NCBI GenBank assembly: GCA_938017515.1
Contig: CALIJJ010000100.1
Coordinates: forward strand, 1-38,749
Length of the DNA stretch: 38,749 bases
Source of the DNA: an uncultured Pseudanabaenaceae cyanobacterium
GTDB taxonomy: Bacteria; Cyanobacteriota; Cyanobacteriia; PCC-9006; JAAUQQ01
Direction of reading: 5' to 3'
The notes beneath the pieces are model-generated. The model was not told the origin of the DNA. It worked only from the letters and a program-made list of their open reading frames with translations, and searched no databases. Position numbers and translations under genes: made by a program. Shown piece by piece: positions 1 through 9,203 of the stretch (the stretch's first letter is position 1; each line of letters begins with the position of its first letter).

Positions 1-918
1 CGCATCCTGGGTCTTTTCTTCCACCACCGCTTTTTGAATGAGGGCGATCGCCGCCGCCTCCAATTCCGCCATGCTCCAATCCTTCTTCACCTCCAACACC
101 AATCGCAGCACCGCTCGTTGCTCATACTCCTGCTTGAGCTCCGCCTGAATCGACTGACCCTGGCATTCCACCAGATAAGCCCCCCGCGCCATCTGCCCTC
201 GGGACTCAGCAACACTGTTGGCTTCCAAAGAACCGGGATTAAAAATCCAGTCCTCCACCTCGTAGTTTTTGTGGATATGCCCCAGGGCCAAATAATCCAC
301 CCCTGCGGTCCTAAGGGGCTCCAGCTCCTGATACTTGAGGGCACCGCTGTAGCGGGCAATTTGTCCTTCGAGGCCATGGTGCACCATCATCACCGTCTGG
401 CTAGGCCCCTGGGGCAGCCCTTGGATAGCCTCGGCCAAGTGAGCCAGAGCCTTAGGCGCAGAAGCTCCGTACCAGCGCGAACCCAGCACCCGCACGCCGC
501 AATCCAGATCCACATAGCCCCCCCGCTTACGCTCCGGGTCCCAGGGCTGGTATACCCGCTCCGGCTCCTCTCCGTCGTCTGGCTCTAGCAGCATGAGCCA
601 GCCCCAGTCCGACAGATAGCGCAACCAACTCGTGCGTGTGCCGTAGGGCAGGTTGTCGTGGTTGCCCTCAATGGCCAGCACCGGGATATTGGCCTCTTGC
701 AAGGGCTTCAGCACCGCCTGGGCCTGGTTCAAGATGGCAGGCAAGACATTCTTGTGCTCAAACAGATCTCCGGCAATGAGCACAAAATCCACCTCAGCTT
801 CAATGGCGTAGCGATGGATCACATCGTCGAAGGCATAGAAGAAGTCCTTGGTGCGATCGCTGTTGTTGTAGCGATCAAACCCCAAATGCACATCCGCCAG
901 GTGAAGAAAACGCGCCAT
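1..918 (-). CDS. SbcD-like DNA repair exonuclease / metallophosphoesterase (partial)
   Basis: The frame stays open from the ATG at 918 to the left window edge, giving 306 residues with the C-terminus missing. The N-terminus has the calcineurin-like metallophosphoesterase motifs in order: HLADVHLG (metal-binding Asp and His), AGDLFEH, EGNHD, then HHG and GHIH near residue 200. These are the two-metal ligands of the Mre11/SbcD nuclease family, which normally works with the SbcC ATPase in double-strand end processing. SbcC is not visible and may lie beyond the edge. An AGGA element sits about 12 bases before the ATG. The specific SbcD assignment rests on motif order and general similarity. A YhaO-type or other phosphoesterase is the alternative. 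Confidence 0.8.
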   Translation of the reverse strand, partial: MARFLHLADVHLGFDRYNNSDRTKDFFYAFDDVIHRYAIEAEVDFVLIAGDLFEHKNVLPAILNQAQAVLKPLQEANIPVLAIEGNHDNLPYGTRTSWLRYLSDWGWLMLLEPDDGEEPERVYQPWDPERKRGGYVDLDCGVRVLGSRWYGASAPKALAHLAEAIQGLPQGPSQTVMMVHHGLEGQIARYSGALKYQELEPLRTAGVDYLALGHIHKNYEVEDWIFNPGSLEANSVAESRGQMARGAYLVECQGQSIQAELKQEYEQRAVLRLVLEVKKDWSMAELEAAAIALIQKAVVEEKTQDA

Positions 919-949
919 ATCCCAATCCTTGCCCAGGCTAGTCCAACAA

Positions 950-975
950 AAAAGGAGTGCATATGCACTCCTTTT
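950..975 (-). terminator. Rho-independent terminator of the sigma factor gene
   Basis: This is a perfect 26-base palindrome (arms AAAAGGAGTGC and its complement around ATAT). On the minus strand it is followed by a run of seven T. It lies 57 bases past the sigma factor stop and just before the nuclease ATG, so it should separate the two genes. Confidence 0.75.
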
Positions 976-1032
976 AGCTTATCGACTAAATTGACTGGGG
1001 TGAACGAATCGACGGGCGTTCAAGTCATTTCG

Positions 1033-2010
1033 TTACCCAGCGATATACTCGCGAATCATGCTGCGGCGGCGGCGCAGCTGCTCCAGAGCTTGACGTTCGA
1101 GCTGACGAACCCGCTCACGGCTGAGGTTCATGCGATCGCCCACCTTCGCCAAGGACAGCGTCTTGCCGTCATCCAAGCCGTAACGCAACACCAGCACATT
1201 CTGCTGTTGGGGCGTCAACTCCGCAATCAGCGAAGCCAGGTCCTGCTTCATCGCCAGGTTCCAGGTGTACTCCTCAGGAGAGGCGTTCTCATCTTCTAGG
1301 AGGTCACGCAGCTCCGTATCCTGGTTGTCACCCACGCGAATATCCAAGGAAATGGGCTGGCGAGACATCTGTAAATAGTCACGCACCTGCTCCGGCTCCA
1401 GCTCTAGCTCCACCGCCAGCTCCGCTGCGGTCGCTGAACGACCCAACTTCTGGGACAACTCACGCTGGGCCTTCTTGATTTTGTTGAGCTTTTCGGTGAT
1501 GTGGATGGGTAGACGAATCGTACGGGCATGCTGGGCGATCGCCCGGGTAATCGCCTGGCGAATCCACCAGTAGGCATAGGTTGAGAACTTATAGCCCTTC
1601 GTCGGGTCAAACTTCTCCACCCCACGCTCCAGACCAATGGAGCCTTCCTGAATCAAATCCAGAAACTCCAGGTTGCGCTTCTGATATTTTTTGGCAATGG
1701 ACACCACCAGCCGCAGGTTAGCTTCGATCATCTTGCGCTTGGCACGCTGACCTTGAACCAACTGCTGCTTGAGCTGTTTGACGCTGACCCCAGCCGCCTC
1801 AGCCCACTCCCGATCGGATGGCTCGCGATCGAGAGCCGCCTCCAAAACTTCCTGGCACTTCAGAAGGGCCATCAGTTTCTGCACCTGCTTACCAAAAATG
1901 ATCTCTTCTTCGTGGGTCAGCAACGGCACCCGACCAATCTCGTGCAGATATGTCCGAACCATATCGGTATTGAGCGGAGAGCGGGAGCCAGAGGTAGATT
2001 TTGTAGGCAT
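1033..2010 (-). CDS. Group 2 sigma-70 factor, SigB-like
   Basis: An RNA polymerase sigma factor of the RpoD family, 325 residues. Region 1.2 reads [17 protein letters not shown]. Region 2 has [18 protein letters not shown] and the promoter -10 reading segment [13 protein letters not shown]. Region 3 follows, and region 4 ends with the helix-turn-helix [14 protein letters not shown]. There is no long region 1.1, and the length matches cyanobacterial group 2 (non-essential, stress or nutrient-responsive) sigma factors rather than SigA. The opening MPTKST followed by DMVRTYL resembles SigB types, but the letter is not certain. The ATG at 2010 is preferred from the family N-terminus. A TTG at 2019 has better spacing to the AGGAG element (about 4 bases against 13) and would add three residues. 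Confidence 0.9.
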   Translation of the reverse strand: MPTKSTSGSRSPLNTDMVRTYLHEIGRVPLLTHEEEIIFGKQVQKLMALLKCQEVLEAALDREPSDREWAEAAGVSVKQLKQQLVQGQRAKRKMIEANLRLVVSIAKKYQKRNLEFLDLIQEGSIGLERGVEKFDPTKGYKFSTYAYWWIRQAITRAIAQHARTIRLPIHITEKLNKIKKAQRELSQKLGRSATAAELAVELELEPEQVRDYLQMSRQPISLDIRVGDNQDTELRDLLEDENASPEEYTWNLAMKQDLASLIAELTPQQQNVLVLRYGLDDGKTLSLAKVGDRMNLSRERVRQLERQALEQLRRRRSMIREYIAG

Positions 2011-2191
2011 AATTTGCAACGGACTCCTAAGCTAAGAAAACTGTGAGCTGCTGAACTCACGGACGCGTTTAGAACGGGAGAATCCGTCAAAATCAACTAA
2101 ACGCCAGCGCTAGCGAAATAAACAATGCACCTGCAGCGGACAAAAACCTAAATCTAGAATCCTGATTCCGTGAGTCGATCAAAGCGTGGCG

Positions 2192-2420
2192 AGGAACAGA
2201 CGAGAAAATGCTGTTCTGACTTGAAGCTCGTGTCCTTCTGCCAACGCGGTCAATCACTAGGTCGGAATCATTATGACTTTCATCCTATTACCGACCTACA
2301 GGACGGTAAAGGTGCGGTGAGCCGAAGCCCGAAGGGGGAGAAACCGAAGGTGAGGGGGTTGCATGGGTGTAGCCTATACTACTCAGCCTGGTAGCAGAAT
2401 ATATGGTCTTGGACGGAAAA
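2192..2420. other. Possible structured RNA segment, family not recognised
   Basis: On the plus strand GAACAG pairs with CTGTTC (near 2194-2217), AGGTCGG pairs with CCGACCT across about 25 bases (near 2259-2297), and CCCGAAGGGG forms a small hairpin (near 2328). A G/A-rich stretch follows. The stems suggest an RNA, but I could not match it to RNase P RNA, tmRNA, SRP RNA, 6S RNA, the glutamine, TPP, SAM or cobalamin riboswitches, or a group II intron. It could also be a sigma-gene leader on the other strand, or nothing. Confidence 0.25.
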
Positions 2421-2771
2421 GCCTACAAAATGTTCCATTCCATGGACTTTGTCCGAGAATAAACCGGCTTACCCCAGACGCAAGCGATCGCCTGGATTCT
2501 GTAGCATCTCCTTCCCCACCATCATGGGCAACAAATTCACCCAACAACAGAAGGCTACAGGTCGAGGTTGCCGAATACTGAGTCAATACAGGAAATATTT
2601 TTTACAAAGAAGCAGAGCATCACCACTCAATCCACTCCTTGAAACGCTCACAGGGAACTTTCAAACGACATACTACATATACTACGACACGGTTTGCTTA
2701 ACTTGCAAGGGTATTCGGTTGTCACGTTCGTAAAGATTTCTATCGTCCTGTCGATTCAAGCGCTAGTAAAA

Positions 2772-2803
2772 AGTCCAGACTGCGCAACTGCGCAGTCTGG
2801 ACT
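2772..2803. repeat. Perfect 14-bp hairpin (first of a pair)
   Basis: AGTCCAGACTGCGC (2772-2785) is fully complementary to 2790-2803 across a four-base loop, AACT. No T-run follows on either strand, so it is not a standard terminator. It shares CAGTCTGG with the loop of the next hairpin. Confidence 0.7.
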
Positions 2804-2830
2804 AGGAACTGGAATAAATCGCATCGTTCT

Positions 2831-2879
2831 GATGGCAATTCAGACCGTGACCAGTCTGGCGATGGTCTGAATTGCCATC
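2831..2879 (-). repeat. Perfect 16-bp hairpin just after a stop codon (second of a pair)
   Basis: GATGGCAATTCAGACC (2831-2846) is fully complementary to 2864-2879. The 17-base loop contains CCAGTCTGG. It starts four bases past the stop of the minus-strand gene ending at 2883, so it would form in that mRNA's 3' end. It has no T-run, so it may protect the end of the transcript or be a palindromic repeat element. Confidence 0.6.
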
Positions 2880-2882
2880 TCT

Positions 2883-3710
2883 CTAAAAGTACTCATCATT
2901 GAAAAACGTACCGGCACCATCATTGTTGTTCGCGCAAAAGGGAGCACGCTTACCACTCCAAGGGGGTTTAGGATTCGGTTTTTGCACAACGACTTTGCCA
3001 TCGACACCCGCTTCTTCTAGGAATTTTGAGGCGATCGCAATGCATTCATCCCGCGTCAAATCTGCATCATTGGTATCGATCTGAATGCGCTTACCATCAA
3101 AAATTTCCTCTCGAGTCACCTTATAGTCTGGTTCATCAGCTACGGCTGCCGTCGGTGTCGTCGCACTGACTTGGGTCACGGTTGCGCCCGCATCTCCAGC
3201 AATCTCCTCCCCGGTTCGCTTCCCGTCCAATGCCGCAGTTTCAACATTGGAACCGCGCACCATCGAGGCAACGCCCCAAAGCAGCGTCAAAAGCACAAAT
3301 CCACCAAAGACCGTTCCAGCCAAAACTGGTGTTAGACGAAACCCATGGGCCCTAGGGCGAACCGATACTCGTTCGGTCCACACCGGTTCTCGGATACCGC
3401 CTCGGTGGCCCATGATTTGAGCACCGCTCACTCCAGCAATGGGTAAGCGAGCAAAAAACTGCTTCGCCCAGGCGAGCATCTCCGCACGACGTGGTGCAGA
3501 GGCTCCCATGAGATGGACCAGCAACGTTGCATTCCGTCGATCCACCCGAACCCGAACGCCTTTGCCTTCAGGCCGTCGCTGTAACTGCTGGCGTATAAGG
3601 GATTCGAGGGCCTTGGGATTACCTTGCTGAGCCTGCTTCAAAGACAACCGTGACGGGCTGTTGGGCGTTTTGAGAGCAGTCCTTTTGGAAGATCGCTGCA
3701 TTGTACTCAC
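2883..3710 (-). CDS. Unknown single-pass membrane protein, 275 aa
   Basis: I do not recognise this family. The N-terminal half (about residues 20-110) is a compact, basic domain containing QGNPKALESLIRQQL and a stretch that reads like a small alpha/beta fold. One hydrophobic segment (about residues 127-150, VLAGTVFGGFVLLTLLWGVA) would anchor it in a membrane. The outer part has a variable linker and then a charged C-terminal region with DLTRDECIAIASKFLEEAGVDG, ending NDEYF. No signal peptide or catalytic motif is visible. The GTG start at 3710 follows AGGAAAGG at useful spacing. An ATG at 3701 is the alternative and loses three residues. Confidence 0.7.
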   Translation of the reverse strand: MSTMQRSSKRTALKTPNSPSRLSLKQAQQGNPKALESLIRQQLQRRPEGKGVRVRVDRRNATLLVHLMGASAPRRAEMLAWAKQFFARLPIAGVSGAQIMGHRGGIREPVWTERVSVRPRAHGFRLTPVLAGTVFGGFVLLTLLWGVASMVRGSNVETAALDGKRTGEEIAGDAGATVTQVSATTPTAAVADEPDYKVTREEIFDGKRIQIDTNDADLTRDECIAIASKFLEEAGVDGKVVVQKPNPKPPWSGKRAPFCANNNDGAGTFFNDEYF

Positions 3711-3868
3711 CGAACCTTTCCTGCCTCTTTCCTGTCATTGTCACGAGTAGAGTCTCATGAAATTGACGTTTGAGCCTCGGTAGAGAACGTTACTTAGCGT
3801 TACGTTTTAGACTCGATTTTGAGACTAAAACAGCATCTAAGGCAGTCAGAGCAAGGGATATAAGGAGT

Positions 3869-4801
3869 TTAAAACTGCCTCACAATGGGATCAATATCAA
3901 CGATATATCCCGGCTGAGATTGATCAACCCGAAACGTCATGTAGGACTGTCGCAGACATTGATGGTAGAGATTCGTTTTCATCAGGATGCGGCCCACAGC
4001 AAACTTAGCAACCTTCACAGGCATGGAATCGCGATACCAACTCGGATTCAAACCCCAACGACGCCGCAAAAGACCATTGGTTACCGTCACTGCATTTTTA
4101 AAGCCACTCTCCCGCGTACTGAATTCAGTGGTAATGGAAACACAGTAGCTCTGATTTTCAACCCGATGGGGAGAATTCAAAACCCAGGAGACCATTTGAT
4201 CAGACTCCAAATCAAAGGTCGTTACTCCCTGTTCCAGTGAGGGGTGATAGGGGAGATCTTCATCCCGCTCCCGTAAGACAACGGCCTCATAGCCAGCATC
4301 GGGTAGATAGGGATTGCGAGCGGGGTAAACGTAGAAGCGTTTTTTGCCGCGAATGTGCCATAACACCGTATCTCTGGCATCACAGTGGTAGGGGACAACG
4401 GTGGTCGGCGAAGAGATGAGAATCGCGCCACGGGCTTTATAGCGCTTGACCCCCGTTCGCTCAGCCAGCTCACCGTACATGCTATCCAGCACCCGCTGGT
4501 ATTCCGGATGGATATTCATGGCCTCACGGACATTAATCCACAGCCGACCCGCCTTAGCGGCATCCAGCAACACTTTGCCAGAGCAGCCCCGTGGGTCACC
4601 ATCTCGCAAAGCATTGGGGTAAGGGCCCTCGGTGCCCCCCATTGTCATAACGTCCAGCTTGTTGTGGGGATGTCGATCAAGCAGGTCGGCAAGGGCCTCG
4701 TCGGTAAAAAGGCCGGTTTCGCTGAGGCGATGGCGAACGGCAAAGTTCTCTTTGCGGAATTTTGCTGAGTGGGCATCCGTCCAGTCCCGAAAAATGTCCA
4801 T
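3869..4801 (-). CDS. JmjC/cupin-type Fe(II) 2-oxoglutarate oxygenase-like protein
   Basis: A double-stranded beta-helix protein of the JmjC or cupin-8 group, about 310 residues. The core reads VPYHCDARDTVLWHIRGKK, giving an HxD metal pair near residues 140-142. SPHRVEN gives the distal histidine near 212, so the Fe(II) facial triad looks complete. Members of this fold hydroxylate proteins or small molecules with 2-oxoglutarate; the substrate here is unknown. It stands alone, with a long gap upstream and no obvious partner. The ATG at 4801 is used. A TTG four codons upstream (4813) has an AGGA element about 8 bases before it and is a real alternative. Confidence 0.7.
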   Translation of the reverse strand: MDIFRDWTDAHSAKFRKENFAVRHRLSETGLFTDEALADLLDRHPHNKLDVMTMGGTEGPYPNALRDGDPRGCSGKVLLDAAKAGRLWINVREAMNIHPEYQRVLDSMYGELAERTGVKRYKARGAILISSPTTVVPYHCDARDTVLWHIRGKKRFYVYPARNPYLPDAGYEAVVLRERDEDLPYHPSLEQGVTTFDLESDQMVSWVLNSPHRVENQSYCVSITTEFSTRESGFKNAVTVTNGLLRRRWGLNPSWYRDSMPVKVAKFAVGRILMKTNLYHQCLRQSYMTFRVDQSQPGYIVDIDPIVRQF

Positions 4802-4813
4802 ACTGCTACCCAA

Positions 4814-5107
4814 AGTTATCGTCCTGAAATGGTCTATCTATCTGCAAGAATGCTCTATCTGCCGATGGTTGCGCTTGAATTGTTTCACCATCAATCCTCC
4901 TTACGATGCTGGCGATCGCAGTCATGAGGAAAGACCTAATTACAGAGAAGACTTAGGTTTGCTCCCAGGACAATCATCCATGGGCCCAAGAAAACAAGAC
5001 ATGCTAAGAAAAGCGTTCGAGGGCGATTGCCAACCACAGCGGGGCGTCTTTTCGATAGGATACGAGAATAGGAAACTGATGCGACCCCCGAGGATGCCGT
5101 GGAAGAA
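4814..5107. other. Divergent intergenic stretch, nothing recognised
   Basis: About 300 bases between the minus-strand JmjC gene and the plus-strand small membrane protein. A plus-strand frame crosses it but overlaps the JmjC gene antisense and shows no protein-like pattern. Promoters for both flanking genes are expected here, but none is clear by eye. Confidence 0.4.
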
Positions 5108-5254
5108 ATGGCCAATTTGGATCGAGTATTAGGGGGATTGGCCATCGCCATCTTCTTGGCTGGAATGTTCATGCTAGTCGGTGGCGTGGGTTCTCTCGGT
5201 GATGAAGGTGAGGGCAATAAATCCAGTCGCAAATCCGGTGACAAGTCCAAATAG
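5108..5254 (+). CDS. Very small single-pass membrane protein, 48 aa
   Basis: This short frame opens MANLDRVLGGLAIAIFLAG, has one hydrophobic span (about residues 8-28), and ends in a hydrophilic tail rich in Gly, Lys and Ser. A charged start, one membrane helix and a basic tail is a plausible small-protein layout for thylakoid or plasma membrane. GAGGA lies about 11 bases before a GTG-initiated form (5099) read in the same frame, which would add three residues. I do not recognise a family, so its reality rests on composition alone. Confidence 0.45.
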   Translation: MANLDRVLGGLAIAIFLAGMFMLVGGVGSLGDEGEGNKSSRKSGDKSK

Positions 5255-5435
5255 GTAATCCCGTTTGCAAACCCGTTCGCCCCCTGTGGTCCGCGTTCCC
5301 GTTTGCTCGTTTCCCGTCACGAATCATCCATCCTCCCCAGAGATCTAAGTCGCGGGCTGCTTAGCCGCCGTTTTTGGCACTACCGTTCCTATTTTCTCTG
5401 ACCTACATTCTCTGAAGAGTTCATTGAGTTCATCC

Positions 5436-5828
5436 ATGCGCGAAGTTATTCAAACCGACCAGGCTCCTGCTCCAGTCGGCCCTTACAACCAGGCGATCGC
5501 CGCCAGCGGCAAAATGGTCTTCGCCTCCGGCCAAATCGCCATCGACCCTGCCACTGGAAACATCGTTGGGGATGGTGAAGTGGCGGTCCAAACGGAGCAG
5601 GTGATGAAGAACCTGGAGGCCGTCCTCAGGGCTGCCGGAGCGGGATTTAGTGACGTTGTCAAAACCAGCGTCTTCCTGGCAGATATGAATGACTTTGCCA
5701 CAATGAACGGCGTTTACAGTCAGTTTTTTGATGAAGCAACCGCCCCCGCTCGGGCCTGCGTCCAGGCGGCTCGACTCCCGAAGGATGTGTTGGTTGAAGT
5801 AGAGTGCATCGCCGTGATTGCCCCCTAA
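5436..5828 (+). CDS. ridA: RidA family reactive-intermediate (enamine/imine) deaminase
   Basis: 130 residues, the usual RidA/YjgF length. The family pattern is clear: APAPVGPYNQAI near the start, FASGQIAIDP, the long helix with QTEQVMKNLEAVL, and the signature ARACVQAARLPKDVLVEVE. Arg106 matches the substrate-binding arginine (Arg105 in the enterobacterial protein). RidA hydrolyses the unstable 2-aminoacrylate and related imines made by PLP enzymes such as threonine dehydratase, in the cytosol. The ATG at 5436 is preferred to the upstream TTG at 5424 because it gives the standard N-terminus. It is followed after about 160 bases by an adenosine deaminase-type gene on the same strand. Confidence 0.93.
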   Translation: MREVIQTDQAPAPVGPYNQAIAASGKMVFASGQIAIDPATGNIVGDGEVAVQTEQVMKNLEAVLRAAGAGFSDVVKTSVFLADMNDFATMNGVYSQFFDEATAPARACVQAARLPKDVLVEVECIAVIAP

Positions 5829-5985
5829 AAATTACAACCGTCTATCACACCCGCCCCTCCTAATCTGATAAAGATCTCTAACCTTACCCTGACTTTTCCT
5901 ACATTTTTTGGCATTTGTAAGTATAGAAAGGACAGGCTGGGAACTCTCTTGTGTAGATGTACCGGTGTGCTCAAGCCCCAATGCC

Positions 5986-7008
5986 ATGCCAGACCTTTCC
6001 ACCATGCCAAAGGCCGAGCTGCACTTGCATCTCGAAGGTTCCTTCCGCTGGAGCACACTCCAGGAAGCCATGTTGCGCCACCATGGCAAAGGACTTCCGG
6101 CAACCCCCAGTTGGTACCATTCGGGGCACCGCTTCCATGAATTTGGCGAGTTTTTACGGCTCTTTCAGGACTACGTGGATCCCTGGCTCTCCACCCCGAC
6201 GGGATACCGAGAAATTCTACGGGATGTTGTAGAGGGTCTCTGGCTTCAAAACGTTCGCTACGCTGAAATCAACTTCAGCCTGGGTCTAGTGGAGCGTATC
6301 GGCCATCCCCTAGAGCGAGTACTGGAGTGGCTGCAATCAGAAGCAGAACTTGCCCATCAGCAAGGGCTCGAAATTCGTTTTTTTGCCGGTATTAATCGCC
6401 ATCGAGGGAGCGAACAGGCCCTGAAATGGACCCAGCAGGTCTGTCAGGCTTCCATCGTGACAGGCATCGACCTCCATGGAAACGAAGTCGGTTGGCCCGC
6501 GAGTCTATTTGAAACGGCCTTTCAGTTCGCCCAAGAGCACGGCAAACGTGTCAAAGTTCATGCGGGTGAAATGGTGGGGCCCCAGGCCATCCGCGATGCC
6601 GTGGGGCTTAATATCACCCAGATCGGTCACGGTACGTCGGCAAGCCAAGATCCAGAACTGATGGAACGGCTGCGCGATCGCCAAGTTCTCCTGGAACTCT
6701 GCCCCACTTCCAACGAACGCCTGCTCAATATTCCGTCCTATAAGGCCCACCCCATCTTTGCCCTAGACCAGGCAGGCATTCCCGTCACCCTCAACTCAGA
6801 TGACTCCGCATTCTTTGGCATCAACCTAACCCAGGAAATGCATCGCTTGATGGCAGAACGGCAGGCCAGCATCAGCGATCTAAAGCGATGGACCACCCAT
6901 GCCTTCAAGAAAGCAGCCATTGATTCAGCGACCCGCCAAGCATTCCTACTGGAATTAGAAGCGTGGACACCATCAGATCAGCAAATGATTGCGGCCGGAC
7001 CCTCTTAA
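5986..7008 (+). CDS. add: Adenosine deaminase family protein
   Basis: A TIM-barrel deaminase of 340 residues. KAELHLHLEGS supplies zinc ligands His13 and His15, HAGE supplies zinc ligand His192 and catalytic Glu195, IGHGT supplies His215, and NSDD supplies Asp272 (zinc) and Asp273. All catalytic residues of adenosine deaminase are present. The reaction would be adenosine to inosine plus ammonia. Adenine deaminases of the same superfamily share these motifs, so the base-versus-nucleoside preference cannot be settled by reading. The ATG at 5986 was chosen over the in-frame extension to 5908 because the family begins shortly before the PKAELH motif. PurA, acting on IMP, is encoded convergently next door. 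Confidence 0.88.
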   Translation: MPDLSTMPKAELHLHLEGSFRWSTLQEAMLRHHGKGLPATPSWYHSGHRFHEFGEFLRLFQDYVDPWLSTPTGYREILRDVVEGLWLQNVRYAEINFSLGLVERIGHPLERVLEWLQSEAELAHQQGLEIRFFAGINRHRGSEQALKWTQQVCQASIVTGIDLHGNEVGWPASLFETAFQFAQEHGKRVKVHAGEMVGPQAIRDAVGLNITQIGHGTSASQDPELMERLRDRQVLLELCPTSNERLLNIPSYKAHPIFALDQAGIPVTLNSDDSAFFGINLTQEMHRLMAERQASISDLKRWTTHAFKKAAIDSATRQAFLLELEAWTPSDQQMIAAGPS

Positions 7009-7131
7009 ATCGTGGCTCGGCCGCAGTTACCTCTCACGCTGCCTCCGGGCTCTTGCCCAGGGCTGATGAGCTATTTTCTAGCGTTGCTGGGTGACAAAAC
7101 GGTGGCCTGGGCATTGTCCAAACAACCAGGA

Positions 7132-8493
<1,362 letters not shown>

Positions 8494-8596
8494 TCAAAGA
8501 GCGCGACAGAGCTGTGCGATCTCTATCGCACAATCGCTAATTATCCTCAGCAAATATGTTTGCTGTCAATAAATATTGCTCATTTTCAACAATAGT

Positions 8597-8627
8597 AAAG
8601 GGTCTACCCAGCGTGGGTAGACCCTTT
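8597..8627 (-). terminator. Strong hairpin between psb27 and purA, possible terminator
   Basis: AAAGGGTCTACCCA (8597-8610) pairs perfectly with 8614-8627 across a GCG loop. It lies 67 bases past the psb27 stop on the minus strand. The T-run after it on that strand is short (TTTACTATT), so it may terminate weakly or only stabilise the psb27 mRNA. Confidence 0.5.
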
Positions 8628-8693
8628 CCGTTGACGGCGAATGAACAGCGATGGATGAGCACAGCGAAAGCAGACTCACCTCATCTCTATTCC

Positions 8694-9104
8694 TTAGCTA
8701 CCGCGCTTGAGAGAGATTTCGACGCGCTTGAATTCCTTCATCAAACGAGTCTTGAGCTTTTCGGGAACAGGGCGGTTGGGGTAGGAACTGTAGTGACCGG
8801 CCAGGGCGTTTAGGGCCGTCTGCATCGTCAAGAAGGAAGCAAGACCATTGACTTTGCGATCGCGACGATAACGCGACGCAAAATCATTGATCAGCAAACG
8901 AGACTCCTTCTGAGCCTGCTTCATATCAGCGGAGCCTTCCTCAGCACTGATCGCATTTCGCAGGGCCGTTACAACAGCGGTTGTGTCCTGTGTGTAGTCA
9001 CCGGTCATGGCCGAACGAGCTGCCCAGGATGGACCTGCATAGCTAGTTAAAGTCACCATCGCCACCAGCACGATAGCGAGGGCACGAATTAAATAACGCT
9101 TCAT
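8694..9104 (-). CDS. psb27: Psb27, photosystem II assembly and repair factor
   Basis: Psb27 binds the lumenal side of CP43 in immature photosystem II and holds off premature manganese cluster assembly. The mature part shows the family signature clearly: TGDYTQDT, a four-helix pattern, SFLTMQTALNALAGHYSSYP, NRPVPEKLK, and a C-terminal helix ending ALKR-like. It has 136 residues from ATG 9104, just after GGGAGG. The oddity is the leader: cyanobacterial Psb27 is normally a lipoprotein with LTSC at the cleavage site, but here residues 19-22 read LTSY and the whole protein lacks cysteine. A signal peptidase I site after PSWA (residues 25-28) could replace it, making a soluble lumenal protein. Confidence 0.92.
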   Translation of the reverse strand: MKRYLIRALAIVLVAMVTLTSYAGPSWAARSAMTGDYTQDTTAVVTALRNAISAEEGSADMKQAQKESRLLINDFASRYRRDRKVNGLASFLTMQTALNALAGHYSSYPNRPVPEKLKTRLMKEFKRVEISLKRGS

Positions 9105-9203
9105 AGGCCTCCCAGGCACCTCTTATCAAAAAGTGGTCAAAATGTTATTAACCCTACTGATCCTAGGGGGGTTTTGCGCGGGGGGCAACTGTTTCGCCAC
9201 GGT

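Larger units (their letters stand above)
2011..2882. other. Gene-free stretch of about 870 bases
   Basis: No reading frame here looks coding on either strand. The minus-strand promoter of the sigma gene must lie near 2020-2160. The middle part (2190-2430) has short inverted repeats and a purine-rich run, and the right end holds two strong hairpins; all are listed separately. The remainder (about 2430-2765) shows nothing I can interpret. Confidence 0.6.

Noticed and set aside
34..588. Long plus-strand open frame of 184 codons
   Set aside because: It lies antisense to the SbcD-like gene, which has clear metallophosphoesterase motifs; the plus-strand product has no domain pattern.
2192..2420. 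RNase P RNA, tmRNA, SRP RNA or a known riboswitch
   Set aside because: The conserved cores I know for these RNAs are absent; kept only as an unassigned structured segment.
4632..5132. 166-codon plus-strand frame between the JmjC gene and the small membrane protein
   Set aside because: The first part is antisense to the JmjC gene and the rest has mixed, low-information composition.
9150..9173. Terminator after pstB
   Set aside because: AACCC and GGGTT can pair but with a bulge and an irregular T-rich tail; too weak to call.
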